Translations under genes and position numbers: made by a program
Notes under the pieces: model-generated
The model's database searches: none
Seen by the model: only the letters and a program-made list of their open reading frames with translations
Told to the model about the DNA's origin: nothing
Part shown: one piece after another, positions 1 to 11,700 of the stretch
Layout: each line of letters begins with the position of its first letter
Position numbering within the stretch: the first letter of the stretch is position 1
Assembly: GCA_034096865.1 (NCBI GenBank)
Contig: JAWQFJ010009464.1
Span: 20,001-63,526 of the forward strand
DNA length: 43,526 nt
Direction: 5' to 3'
DNA from: Theodoxus fluviatilis
Lineage: Eukaryota > Mollusca > Gastropoda > Cycloneritida > Neritidae

Positions 1-111
1 TCCAAGGAACTTGAGATTCTGGTCATAGGATGTGGCGGGCTTGCCCTGGCTCCTCTTGGAATGCCAAAAGGAGAAGTTGAACTGCAGGGGGTGCTCTCCA
101 GGACCTGGCCG
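1..111 (-). CDS. EIF4E2: EIF4E2 coding exon 3 (cut by window edge)
   Basis: These 37 codons begin RPGPGEHPLQFNFSFW, the start of the eIF4E beta-sheet fold, and end at the window edge at a codon boundary. The acceptor gtgtcacag lies at 112-120. No frameshift is seen. Confidence 0.88.
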
Positions 112-1758
112 CTGTGACACATGCAGCATTTCAACGATGGATACTGGCCAGCTCTTCTTTCCACACTCCACAGTATAACTGATGAAGACTGACAGTTATG
201 GTTATGGTACCAGTTTTATCTCATGACTCAACACCCATGTCTGGGGCTTAGCAGCTTAAGGCCACTTGTTCCATCCTTCACTGGTACTTTGACTCACAGT
301 CATGTACTGGCACCATTTGAGGAGGACTACAATTTGATGCTGGCTCACAGCTGCTTATAAGGGTTCATGATGCATTTGTGCGCCATTGCTGTTATCACCA
401 GTACCCAGTTCTATTATGTAGGGAGAGGCGATGCTAGTTAAGCATCTTGCCTAAGGATTGCAGCTTTGAACACTGTTACCATTAGTGAAAAGTGACAGCA
501 AGCACTGCTCTAATCACTGTCCCAGAGTCCCTTCAACACAAAACACTCACATTTTAACACAATTATTCATTTAATGGCAACTCTTTATCATGTAAATGGG
601 TACTGATCTTGTGTTGAACATGGGTACAAATCCAGGAAAACTTTATGGCGTGCTTTATGCATATGACAATATCTTCATCATTACCATCATCATTATTATC
701 AGGGCCAGACTTACTGCGAGGGGTCTGATTGGTTCTCCATCTCCCATCCCTGTTTGCTCCTCTTCACCACTATCCTCACTCTTTAAGCTGAAGGCAGAAA
801 AAGTAATTAGAAAATGTATAGCAACACAAGTCAGCTGTCTCAGTGTGTAACAAAACTGTCAAGGTGTATGAACTAAAGGATTGTTTTGTACCCAGTTTGA
901 TCTATGTTTCAACACAAGAATAAACAGAAAATCATTTTGGGAGGCCACAGAAATAGCTGAACATGCACATCTGGGATATAGCAACATGTCTATTAAAATA
1001 ACTTCACAAAACTGAGCCTGCAGATGCATACATGTAGGTAAACTCTCTCAGCAGGCATATGCAGATATGAAGTTTTAACAGAAATACTGTAAAAGCCTTA
1101 AATGGTGCTTCTTTGAAATAGATTAATTGTTGATCACATTAGCTCCTAGTCCTACACGAGTATCAAATTAAGAGGAATTTGTTTTGGGTCAATTCGATTT
1201 TGAAGAATGTTCCCTCGAACACAGGAAGATAGAAATTTCACTTTACAATGAGTGATTCAATGACATATAAATAAGAAAAAAACCCACGACAAACACCAAA
1301 ATCAAAGGCTTTCGGGCACACGCCCTTTTTCAGTGAACAATGACATATGAAATACCATTTGAAAAAGCCATTTTCTCAACGTATGGCATGACGAGAGCAC
1401 ACCCTATGAAAAGTATGATGCAGTCATAGTACGTATGCATTCCTTACTCGGCATTTGATATAACTGAACACTGATATCAGTAAGCAAGAGTATATCAACA
1501 AGCGTTCTATTCAAGTGCCGCCAAGGCATGACTTTGATTTGTTGGAGAGAAACAAAATACAAAAACAAAAAAACTCGAACTGTCTCGGTCTGAATATCTC
1601 ATCTGTTTCACTTCGTCGTCATCAACGCCTGCACAGGATAAGGGAGCGATCAGTAATCAGATAAATAGAATCCCTTGTAAGAACACAAAATCTGTCATCA
1701 TCGGTGCCCAAAGCCGTGAAATCTTATAGGAAGCTTACGCTTCAAATTTGTTGTTCAT
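1..1758 (-). CDS. EIF4E2: EIF4E2 (4EHP) 5' part, three exons, runs off left edge
   Basis: Partial gene read on the minus strand as exons 1758-1739, 787-715 and 111-1 (continuing beyond the window). The product is the cap-binding eIF4E homologue 4EHP, known to bind m7G caps without recruiting eIF4G and so repress translation in the cytoplasm. Visible: start MNNKFEA, like the MNNKFDA start of animal 4EHP; an acidic second exon (LKSEDSGEEEQ...); then PGEHPLQFNFSFWHSKR, the entry to the eIF4E fold with its first conserved Trp. Splice joins are clean: donors gc|gtaagc and gca|gtaagt, acceptors cttcag|c and tcacag|c. Phases agree: GC+C gives Ala7, and the next junction falls between codons. The 68 codons seen are the N-terminal part; the cap-pocket tryptophans further on lie outside. 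The start lies 173 bp from the MED4 start, head to head. The identity is a recognition by eye, not a search. Confidence 0.87.
112..714. other. EIF4E2 intron 2
   Basis: This is non-coding sequence between two minus-strand exons. I see no further exon, RNA gene or recognisable repeat in it. Confidence 0.75.
715..787 (-). CDS. EIF4E2: EIF4E2 coding exon 2
   Basis: This exon has 73 nt: one base finishing Ala7, then 24 codons. The acidic, Gly/Glu-rich linker is of the kind that precedes the eIF4E fold. The acceptor follows a pyrimidine-rich stretch (tttttctgccttcag) and the donor is gca|gtaagt. Confidence 0.85.
788..1738. other. EIF4E2 intron 1
   Basis: AT-rich intron with no coding signal that I can support. 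There is a short purine run around 1275 and nothing repeat-like that recurs elsewhere in the window. Confidence 0.75.
1739..1758 (-). CDS. EIF4E2: EIF4E2 coding exon 1
   Basis: Six codons plus two bases, MNNKFE(A), ending in a strong donor gtaagc. It is too short to appear as an ORF and was found by looking for the expected N-terminus and phase. The 5' UTR must lie between here and the MED4 start. Confidence 0.85.
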
Positions 1759-1931
1759 TGTAATTTTGTAGTTTGCTCGAGCTTCGCTACAACAAGTTTA
1801 GCACCGGAAACAACTTCAATGTATTCTGAAGAAGCTTACCAGCCATTGGTTAAAAATAGGTAGCTTCCTTTGGCAGTCGTAAGGCTATCTCTCTTTGGCT
1901 ATCACGCATCACCGAACAGACAACAGCAATC
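1759..1931. promoter_or_regulatory. Bidirectional promoter between EIF4E2 and MED4
   Basis: 173 bp separate the two divergent start codons, so the core promoters and both 5' UTRs must fit here or in overlapping UTR. Visible elements are an ETS-type CCGGAA near 1804, a CCAATGG box on the minus strand (ccattgg near 1842), and no convincing TATA box. This is typical of housekeeping divergent pairs. The transcription starts themselves cannot be read from sequence. Confidence 0.7.
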
Positions 1932-1996
1932 ATGACGGAGGAAAGCACGAAAGTTAAATTGCTCCGTGCAATTGACGATATGGAATACATTGGAAG
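1932..1996 (+). CDS. MED4: MED4 coding exon 1
   Basis: 21 codons plus AG from ATG 1932, with donor gaag|gtatgc. The start is chosen because the peptide matches the MED4 N-terminal helix and no upstream in-frame ATG adds family sequence. AG joins the first base of exon 2 to make Arg22. Confidence 0.9.
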
Positions 1997-3450
1997 GTAT
2001 GCTGTTCTACAAATCGCATTTCTTTGTCACTATCAGAAAAAATGTCGTCTTCTCTCTATGGGACATTTGTACGTTTAGCGCAGTTTTGATTGTAGCACGA
2101 GCTGCAATAGTACTAGCGTGTACCTTCTGTTTCGCGCTCAACATCGCATGTATTGTACGAAATGTAAGGCTTGTTCATAACAACTCAGCGCTGCATGAGC
2201 GCTTAATGTTGGCAATTGAGCGCTTCATTGCTCACCTGAACGCCCCAGATTTTGTGCAGCGCTTCACTTGTTAAAGGGGAGGTAAATCTTCTGCGCCCCA
2301 TGTTGTGTTGATAGACGCGAAGAAAATATTTTCTTTGCCACAGACATCGTTTATGCACGTTTACATGTATTCTGCATGAATAAAGTCCACTACGGTGTCA
2401 TCCTTACTTGCCATTCTTCGCGCATACAGGGCGCTTGGGGCAAATAAAGCCCGTTCCAGTCCCAAAATGATGTTTCTGAGGGTTATTGTACGCGTCGACG
2501 GCCAGTGCGGGATCGAAGACGCCATTTTGTTTTGCTGCAGAATCCCTCTGCTGCACGTCGGATTGGTGATTCACAGCGCTGCGTTGCGCTGAGTGAGCGC
2601 TGAGTGAATCGCGCCCCAAATTGCCGTTCAGGAGTGAATCACATTAAGCGCGGAGTAAGCGCAATGAAGCACTGCGCCTTCTGAACTCCCCTGTAGTAGA
2701 TAATAATAGTATTGAATGCGAAAAGCTCACACTACCGGAGCAGGCCCCATAGCAAGCCCAGCTGCCAGGAGGATCCAGCGGATGAGGGGGGTATCGAGCG
2801 TCTCCGAGTCCGATTGAATGTTACGCTAGTGTAGCTGCCGCAACTAAATCAAAGTAAATTGCTGCTTCAGTTCAAAGCAGGACTGCAGTCAGATAATTGT
2901 TATCCCTCCAGGTTTACTGGAGGTCCTACAGACTTTATCCCTCCAGGTTTACTGGAGGTCCTACAGACTTTATCTGTCTGTGTGTGTGTGTGTGTGTCTG
3001 TCTGTCTGTCTGTCCCGTCTCCACGGCCTATATCTCAAAAACTACTGGACGGATTTCCTTGAGATTTTGCACACTGACTGGAAGTTAGGTCCCATTCAAT
3101 ATTATCAAATTTTCAGAATCGAGGTTTGAAAAGAAAGTGACTTTTTTACATTTTGGTGTTTCATTGAAAACGATTCAACAGACTCCATTTTGCAAAATTT
3201 GTGACGTGATCATTTGACGTCGTATAACGTGACGTCATTTGCGAGGAGATTTTTGAAGGAGGGGTGAATAGAATAGAATAGAATAGAATTCGTGACGTCA
3301 TTTGCGAGGACAGAGAATGATTTAGATAGATATGTCCTCAGATGTCTTAGGCCGCAAGGCCTTTATCTGATCTTTTGATCAGTACTTATGGCTACTCTCA
3401 CTCTCTCTCTCTGTCTCTCTCTCTGACTCTCTCTCTCTCTCTGTCTCTCT

Positions 3451-3506
<56 letters not shown>

Positions 3507-3703
3507 ACCCACCCTCTTACTCTCATTCTCTCTTCCCTTCCTCCCCTTTTCCCAGCTCCCCTCCCCCCCCCCTCTCTCTCACTCTCTCTGTCTCTCTCTG
3601 TCTCTCTCTCTCTCTCTCTGTCTCTCTCTGTCTCTCTCTGTCTCTCTCTGTCTCTCTCTCTCTGTCTCTGTCTCTCTCTCTGTCTCTCTCTCTCTGTCTC
3701 TCT

Positions 3704-3754
<51 letters not shown>

Positions 3755-4907
3755 TACCACATTTGAATATTTGCCTCAAGGGCTGAATGTAAGTAAGAAA
3801 GGCAATACAGTAGTCGCCGCTTATAAAACACGCGGTTAATAAAAACAGCCGTTTTTTAAATACAGTTGGTAAGGTCCGGATTTACTTCGTTACTGATGGA
3901 CATGTTCAACAAGCAAACGGTTAATAAAAACGCCGCTTATTAAAAACACTTTTGTTCGGTCCCAATGTGTTTTTAATAAGCGGCGACTACTGTACTGCCT
4001 AATTCACTACCCTTGTCTCTAAACTCAGACGATTCCAACTGCCTGTTCCGCTTTGACGTAATCTCATGACGTCATCTACGATCTAAGAGAATCGAAGAGA
4101 CGACAAAGAAAGCAGTATATATAGCAAAGCGCAACCTAGGATCCTCTGACGAGCGTACCTTATCTAACCGATCAAGATAACGCGGGGATAGGGGATAAAT
4201 CGAGTGTTAAAAAGATAAATCGCCGTTGTGAATAGGGGCCCAGCGAACTAACTGAATGTCGACACAATCACGCGGCACTGTTGTACATTTGCAGTCAACG
4301 TAAGATCTCGTACGACGATTTGATTCAAGGCCTAGTGCTAATTGTTTTGATGGTCTGGTCTCAGTGTCACAAAAATATGATGATTTAATCAATCCCTGAC
4401 CCGGAAATGTTGGGGACAACGACCATTTCAGCGTAATGACATCGAGTCAAACCGAGTTATCTTTCCTACTTCAGCAAAACGCTTCGATATATGTTGAACC
4501 TCTACCAGCAGGCGCCAAAATGCGATACTACGAAAAGAATATTGACGTTGATGGGTTAGATCCGTATGAAATACCAAACAGTTCATGCTATCATCCATTT
4601 TTCTACAATTTACAGTGCAAAATACGAACCACGAGGGTTTATGACAAGGTCGTTATAAATGCTTCACATACCTACAAGTTTACAATGGCACAGTTGGTAG
4701 AGCATTGGGCTCTTGGTCATGCATGACCAGGTTCGATTCTACACTGAAACTTTTTTTCGAGGGGTTGTGGGTTCGAACCCACCTGGTTTTTTGTGTTTGT
4801 GTGTGTGTGCGTTTTTTCCTCCTCTTTTCTCGGAGGCTGCGGGTTCGAACCCGATCTTCTTTTTTTCTTCTCCAAAACCTGGAGGTTCAGCGCCAGCGGT
4901 TTTTATC

Positions 4908-4938
<31 letters not shown>

Positions 4939-5374
4939 CTGTCTGTCCCGTCTCCACGGCTTATATCTCAAAAACTACTGGACGGATTTCCTTGAGATTT
5001 TGCACACTGACTGGAAGTTAGGTCCGATTCAATATTATCAAATTTTCAGAATCGAGGTTTGAAAAGAAAGTGACTTTTTTACATTTTGGTGTTTCAATGA
5101 AAACAATTCAACAGACTCCATTTTGCAAAATCTGTGACGTCATCATTTGACGTCGAATAAACGTGACGTCATTTGCGAGGAGATTTTTGAAGCAGGGTGA
5201 ATAGAATAGAATAGAATAGAATTCGTGACGTCATTTGCGAGGACAGAGAATGATTTAGATAGATATGTCCTCAGATGTCTTAGGCCGCAAGGCCTTTATC
5301 TGATCTTTTGATCAGTACTTATGGCTACTCTCACTCTCTCTCTGTCTCTCTCTCTGTCTCTCTTTCTGTCTCTC

Positions 5375-5434
<60 letters not shown>

Positions 5435-5666
5435 CCCACCCTCTTACTCTCATTCTCTCTTCCCTTCCTCCCCTTTTCCCAGCTCCCCTCCCCCCCCCCC
5501 TCTCTCTCACTCTCTCTGTCTCTCTCTCTGTCTCTCTCTCTGTCTCTCTCTCTCTGTCTCTCTCTGTCTCTCTCTGTCTCTCTCTCTGTCTCTGTCTCTC
5601 TCTCTGTCTCTGTCTCTCTCTCTCTGTCTCTCTCTCTCTGTCTCTCTCTCTCTGTCTCTCTCTCTC

Positions 5667-5737
<71 letters not shown>

Positions 5738-8700
5738 CACATTTGAATATTTTGCCTCAAGGGCTGAATGTAAGTAAGAAAGGCAATACAGTAGTCGCCG
5801 CTTATAAAACACGCGGTTAATAAAAACAGCCGTTTTTTAAATACAGTTGGTAAGGTCCGGATTTACTTCGTTACTGATGGACATGTTCAACAAGCAAACG
5901 GTTAATAAAAACGCCGCTTATTAAAAACACTTTTGTTCGGTCCCAATGTGTTTTTAATAAGCGGCGACTACTGTACTGCCTAATTCACTACCCTTGTCTC
6001 TAAACTCAGACGATTCCAACTGCCTGTTCCGCTTTGACGTAATCTCATGACGTCATCTACGATCTAAGAGAATCGAAGAGACGACAAAGAAAGCAGTATA
6101 TATAGCAAAGCGCAACCTAGGTCCTCTGACGAGCGTACCTTATCTAACCGATCAAGATAACGCGGGGATAGGGGATAAATCGAGTGTTAAAAAGATAAAT
6201 CGCCGTTGTGAATACGGGCCCAGCGAACTAACTGAATGTCGACACAATCACGCGGCACTGTTGTACATTTGCAGTCAACGTAAGATCTCGTACGACGATT
6301 TGATTCAAGGCCTAGTGCTAATTGTTTTGATGGTCTGGTCTCAGTGTCACAAAAATATGATGATTTAATCAATCCCTGACCCGGAAATGTTGGGGACAAC
6401 GACCATTTCAGCGTAATGACATCGAGTCAAACCGAGTTATCTTTCCTACTTCAGCAAAACGCTTCGATATATGTTGAACCTCTACCAGCAGGCGCCAAAA
6501 TGCGATACTACGAAAAGAATATTGACGTTGATGGGTTAGATCCGTATGAAATACCAAACAGTTCATGCTATCATCCATTTTTCTACAATTTACAGTGCAA
6601 AATACGAACCACGAGGGTTTATGACAAGGTCGTTATAAATGCTTCACATACCTACAAGTTTACAATGGCACAGTTGGTAGAGCATTGGGCTCTTGGTCAT
6701 GCATGACCAGGTTCGATTCTGCACTGAAACTTTTTTTCGAGGGGTTGTGGGTTCGAACCCACCTGGTTTTTTGTGTTTGTGTGTGTGTGCGTTTTTTCCT
6801 CCTCTTTTCTCGGAGGCTGCGGGTTCGAACCCGATCTTCTTTTTTTCTTCTCCAAAACCTGGAGGTTCAGCGCCAGCGGTTTTTATTGTGGGATCACCAT
6901 TGATTTCGTTTACGAGTGCACAGATACTAGCCCATTAATAACATTAGGCGGCGCAGAGTCCTGCTAATATCCTTCTGTGCGTCCTTTTTTTAATACCTGA
7001 GCAAGCCTCTGTCTCCTACTCCCACTAGTCCTAGTATCTGTTACAAGGGGTTCTCATAATATGACATGTAGGCATGTGTGAAAAAAACACACAGAAAACT
7101 CATGATAACAAAATTGCTGTCGTTGAACAGAGCATGAAAAGACCTTTCCAATGGTATAAGAATGAATGCTGCATGTCAATTTGTTCAGAAGTTAATATTT
7201 TTAAATGGAATAAAATCCGACCTTTTGTCTTACTATATGACAATAGAAAATGATCTAAATGCGTGACCAAATTACATAGACCAGACCACAAAAACTTGCA
7301 TAACTTTTTTATTTTATAGCTACATGAAAAACATGGATATCTGCAAAGGTTATGACTAGTACTATTGATTTAAATAGTGTCAAGCATAATCTAATGAATT
7401 TGAAGTTCACTCATTAATTGAAATAATTAATGAATGTCACCATTACAATGTAACAACAGTCTCACAGAAGCACCTCTATTACTGCAAGTATTTGAACATT
7501 CTTTCACCAACAGAAAGCTTCTTAACTTTAGAAACAGAAAAATGACTCATCAAAGTGAACTGGAGATCTTTAAATATACTTTTAAAACTGCAATTAATTG
7601 CATGATTAATAACGAATTGTGCTTATTCAGACAAGCATTTACTTTCGAACAACTGTCCGAACAGTCCAGAAAGTCAGTTAACTAAAGGAAACAGGCACAG
7701 CCAACCAGGTAGCAGGCTAGTACAGCTCCTTGAACAAAATAAATGAAAATATCCATCGATATCCAGGAAACATTTGTTAAAAAATCACATTCAGAGTGTT
7801 CAAAGTTTCTACTATCACATCACAAGTAAAAAGATTGACTATGAGTATATTATGAACAATCAGTGGCCGAGGATTATGTCACATGACCACAACTTGGACG
7901 AGCAAGTCGAATTCAAATTTGAAAGTCAAATTAGAAACTGTTGACAAATAAAATAAACCCAAGAACATGCTTAGAACAAACTATAAGTATCCAGATTCTC
8001 ATAAATATAAATTATTCAACAAAATAAATTACTAATACTACATTTGATAAGATGCAGCTTTTAAAAGATGTACTGAATGGGCCATTTTTACTTAAATTGA
8101 AAAATCAGTGACTCCACGGTGCTTTAAAATACTCCTATTTCTTATGAAATACGTTAAACAAAAACTGCTCAACATATTAAGAAATGATTTATCTATTATA
8201 AGTTGAGCACAGTTACAAGATCACGAATGCTCTTATTAGTTATTTGATGTATGATTGACTACTGAAGATGAAAGAAATTTTCGAAGACGCACAGTTCCAC
8301 TCTCGACAAAGCGCATCCTCACGGAACTTATATGGGAATGCTGGGGAAGATGTGAACTACATAACTAGCAAGATCGTTTTGGTCATAGACAACATATAGA
8401 TTAGAACAAAGCCAAGAGCCAAATCACACGCATCACGCGCTGAGAATGTCAGTCACAACAAATTGAGTGTGCACAGAGGCAGATCCGTAACGTCTCATGC
8501 AAATACCTATCATATGTATATAGTCTTGACTAGGCCTTCTCACACTTGCATCTTTGTCAAAAGCGTGCGAATCTAGCCTCTTGCTTTTAATCCAGCCATT
8601 TTCAAATGAAACGCATGCCACTGTAGTTCATATCAATGGTATGTTAGCTTTGTCTCTCCTTGCGGTGTATATATACGTGTAGGTGAATAAATAGGGAAGT

Positions 8701-11700
8701 GGAATATTAACTTGCTCATGAATATTCCATTCAAAACCTGTAATTTGTGTAGTCATTGGCCTTCTGTAGCCTTCCAAGACTGAGAGGCTGTAAACTTAAA
8801 GCCTCATCGTCATCCATTTACCCATCCATCCACCCATCCATCCACTCATCTATCCACCCCTCCATCCATCCACTCATCTATCCACCCCTTCATCCACCCA
8901 TTCATCCACCCACCCACTCATCCATCCACCCATTCATCCATCCATCCATTCATCCATCCATCCATTCATCCATCCATCCATGGCACAAATGCTTTTGCCT
9001 TCTAATGGAGGGCAGTAATTTCATACTGCTTCCTTTTCATCCAAATTCATCATATGCGGAGTATACCAGTGCACTATTAAAGGGATTTAAACTATGCTGT
9101 CTGTTTATGAATGCATCAACAGTATCATGAGTGCAGACGTGTGCAGGCATGAACACTGCAGTTGTAGCAAAGCTGTTGACATTTTACATTGTGCAACACG
9201 TAGTAGGCAATACAAGCTGGAGCATCTGCTGACTGTACATGGATGAGCTTATCCTCTCATGCAGTGTAGATTATCATCATTGAAATGGTGCCATGGTAAT
9301 TTGCATTTGCGCATTTTATTTCAGTTCACTGTTGTTGTTTTTTCATGCAGGGCCATGTTTGACACTCGTCTTGGTCCTGGAAAAGACCCAATCCCCATGG
9401 ACGAGTTGGGAAAGATGGCTGTTGAAAAGCAAAAGGAAATGGACAAACTCTTGGAGGAAGGTAAGGGAGTGATTCACAAATATAACATCTGGAAAACCAG
9501 GTCACAGTAGTTTTTTGTAAGTGCATTATTTACATGGTGCATTCAATGTCTGTCACTGATACTGCACCAGACTATCAACATGAAGTCTTGCAGAGAATGA
9601 TGAGGTTGTGCCCCACACCCAGTAAAAATTAAGTAGTTGTTGGTCTTCTCCACCAGCACCCGCTCCTTGTGCTTCTGCTTCTCCTCTTCATCCTGATCCT
9701 GCTCTCCCATCTTTTTCCTTCATTCTCTTTCCTTCCTCTGTGTCCTTTCTCTTCTCCTTTCCTTTACCCAATGTCATTCTTCTTCCTATCTCCCTCTCCA
9801 TTCTTTTTTCTCGTCTTCATCTCATCCTTGATCCTTCTCTCCTTATCCGCATCTGTTTTGTCATCACTGTTGCTGTCATCCTCCTCCTTTGTCTTTTTCT
9901 CATTGGTGACATGATCATTCATTGGTGAACATATTTATTGGACTCTGGTGACAGCTGAGGAGCAGGCCAGGCTGCAGGGGGAGATGGACCAGTTGAGGGC
10001 CGAGGTGGAGGTGAAGGACCGCGCCATCAAGGAACTCCAACGAGGACTTCGCACCGTGGAGCAGCAAGTGGTAGGCCTTTCCTCTAGAGCCACAGGACCA
10101 CTGTGATGGAGAGTGCTATTAATGAGCATGGATCTTGAGTGGAGTTGTCCCTCCTTTCAGAATGTGTCTGATACAATGTGGCAAGGAGGAACTTGAGTCT
10201 CATTTAAATCATAATGCTGGATTTGACCTTTGAATGTCACACATTAATTTTGGTGGCTTGTGGTCACTTGGTGTATATGGCCCTTGTAATGTAGTCACCC
10301 TTGGTCTCTTGCTGCCATTGTCCCCCTGAGGGTTGGGGATGAGAATAGACCCACTGCGTCTCCCTATGCGATTCGTAAGAGGTGAATAAATATGACTTGA
10401 CTCGTGCTCACTCTAGATATGTTTCATTGATTCCATGCTTAATTTAATTGCCTAACATAGCCTTCACAAGCTGAAGGGCTGTAAAACCCCAATAATTAAT
10501 AATCAATTGCTGCCATTGCCATGCCACTCCTAGTTATCAGCAAAAAGGTGAGCACCATGAACTCGTCTTGAATTCGGCAATCTTGTAATGATCTTAGGGC
10601 AGAACTCTCTCCTACGTACATACATACACCCACACAAACATACACAAACATACACACATACGCATGCACACATCATTATCACAGCTGCGAACAATGGATC
10701 TGAGGGGGGAATGCTAGGTAGAGCTCACTCCTGGCAACTAGTGGCAGCATGGGAATGGCAGCAGGGGGCGAGGTGTGGTGGTATGGGGCATTTTTCATGA
10801 AGAGCAGCCAGGGCCCGAAGCAGGACCTGCATCACCCGAGGCATCAAAAATGCCATCGGTGCCGCACTGAGGAATCATAATCATAGGCGGAGAGACATGC
10901 TTACTATTTGGTGTGTCTTTGTATGTCTGTGTTTGTAACTTCAATCTCTAAGACGCCCCCCCCCCCCCCCCCAACAAGTTGTTTCCTGTCGCCTGTCTGA
11001 CCCCAAATTTGCTGTCAACCCTACACTTGTGTGGCTGCTGGAAAAACTCTTCACACACATACACACACAAATAGTGCACATCATGAATATTTCAATCCTT
11101 TACTAGAAGCAATGATTACATCATTTAAATTTTAGATATATATATATATATGAAACCTCATTTTCCTAGTAAACAAAACGGGTTTTAAAAATATGAAATG
11201 TCGTTTTTACATGTCTACACAATTGCGACCCTTGTTTGAACTATTAAAAAAAGTCTCCATTTACCTGCCTTAATTTGATTGGCCATGTTACCTGAAACAG
11301 TAATCTTTTTTGGTATCATGAGCCTAATTTCTGTGTCATTGGTTTCATTTCCAGAGGAAAGATGTCTACGAGGCAAGGCTCAAACTGGACTACATTCGCC
11401 AGGCTCAAGTCAACCCTGTCAACTCGGAGGACCTCATTCGCTACGCACACCGCATCAGCGCCAGCAATGGATTTGCAGCCCCATACAACTGGCAGCCTGG
11501 TAAGACATGCATTCATTCATATGTCGACTGCCTGACCTACAGATTTGATGGCTTGACCCAAATAACTAACCTTAAATTAAGTATAAATTAAATCAACAAA
11601 CTAGTCTTACTTTTTGACTTATTAGATCTACCAGATTTATCGGTTGACTTGAATGATTGATGCAATAGATCAGACCTTCTGACTGACTGAATCATGTTGC

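Larger units (their letters stand above)
2970..4902 (+). repeat. ~1.95 kb tandem duplication, unit 1
   Basis: The first of two head-to-tail units. Both contain, in order: TG/TCTG repeats, a CCCGTCTCCACGGC-led segment, CRE-like TGACGTCA palindromes, (GAATA)n, a long CT tract, a 185 bp MITE, a 96-codon ORF, and a tRNA-like head with extra B boxes. Outside the simple repeats the two units differ at only a few positions. Before unit 1 a 36 bp piece containing CCTCCAGGTTTACTGGAGG is itself duplicated (about 2904-2970). Confidence 0.92.
4903..6886 (+). repeat. ~1.95 kb tandem duplication, unit 2
   Basis: The second head-to-tail unit, offset by 1933 bp before the CT tract and 1980 bp after it. The difference comes from CT-tract length. 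It ends at ...CCAGCGGTTTTTA and is followed by single-copy intron (ttgtgggatcacc). Confidence 0.92.

Noticed and set aside
1966..2274. 102-codon ORF at the start of MED4 intron 1
   Set aside because: It overlaps MED4 exon 1 in another frame and runs into the intron; the exon 1 donor and phase fit explain the region.
2183..2700. A defined foldback transposon in the GCGC-motif cluster
   Set aside because: The arms match only in scattered motifs and no ends or target duplication can be fixed; kept only as a low-confidence repeat.
3375..3839. Long Ser/Leu or Arg/Glu open frames on both strands (also 5308-5820, 30252-30689, 31282-31854)
   Set aside because: They are translations of CT, GA, CA and GT microsatellites; any frame stays open. 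No splice or family evidence.
4683..4740. A functional tRNA gene
   Set aside because: A and B boxes are present but no acceptor stem or full cloverleaf can be drawn, and the segment recurs as part of a repeat.
8756..9130. 124-codon frame with IHPSIHP repeats
   Set aside because: Explained by the (ATCC)n tetranucleotide tract in a MED4 intron.
9669..9914. Hydrophobic 81-codon frame resembling a membrane protein
   Set aside because: It comes from TTC/TCC-rich composition in MED4 intron 2; there is no homology signal and it lies between two confirmed exons.
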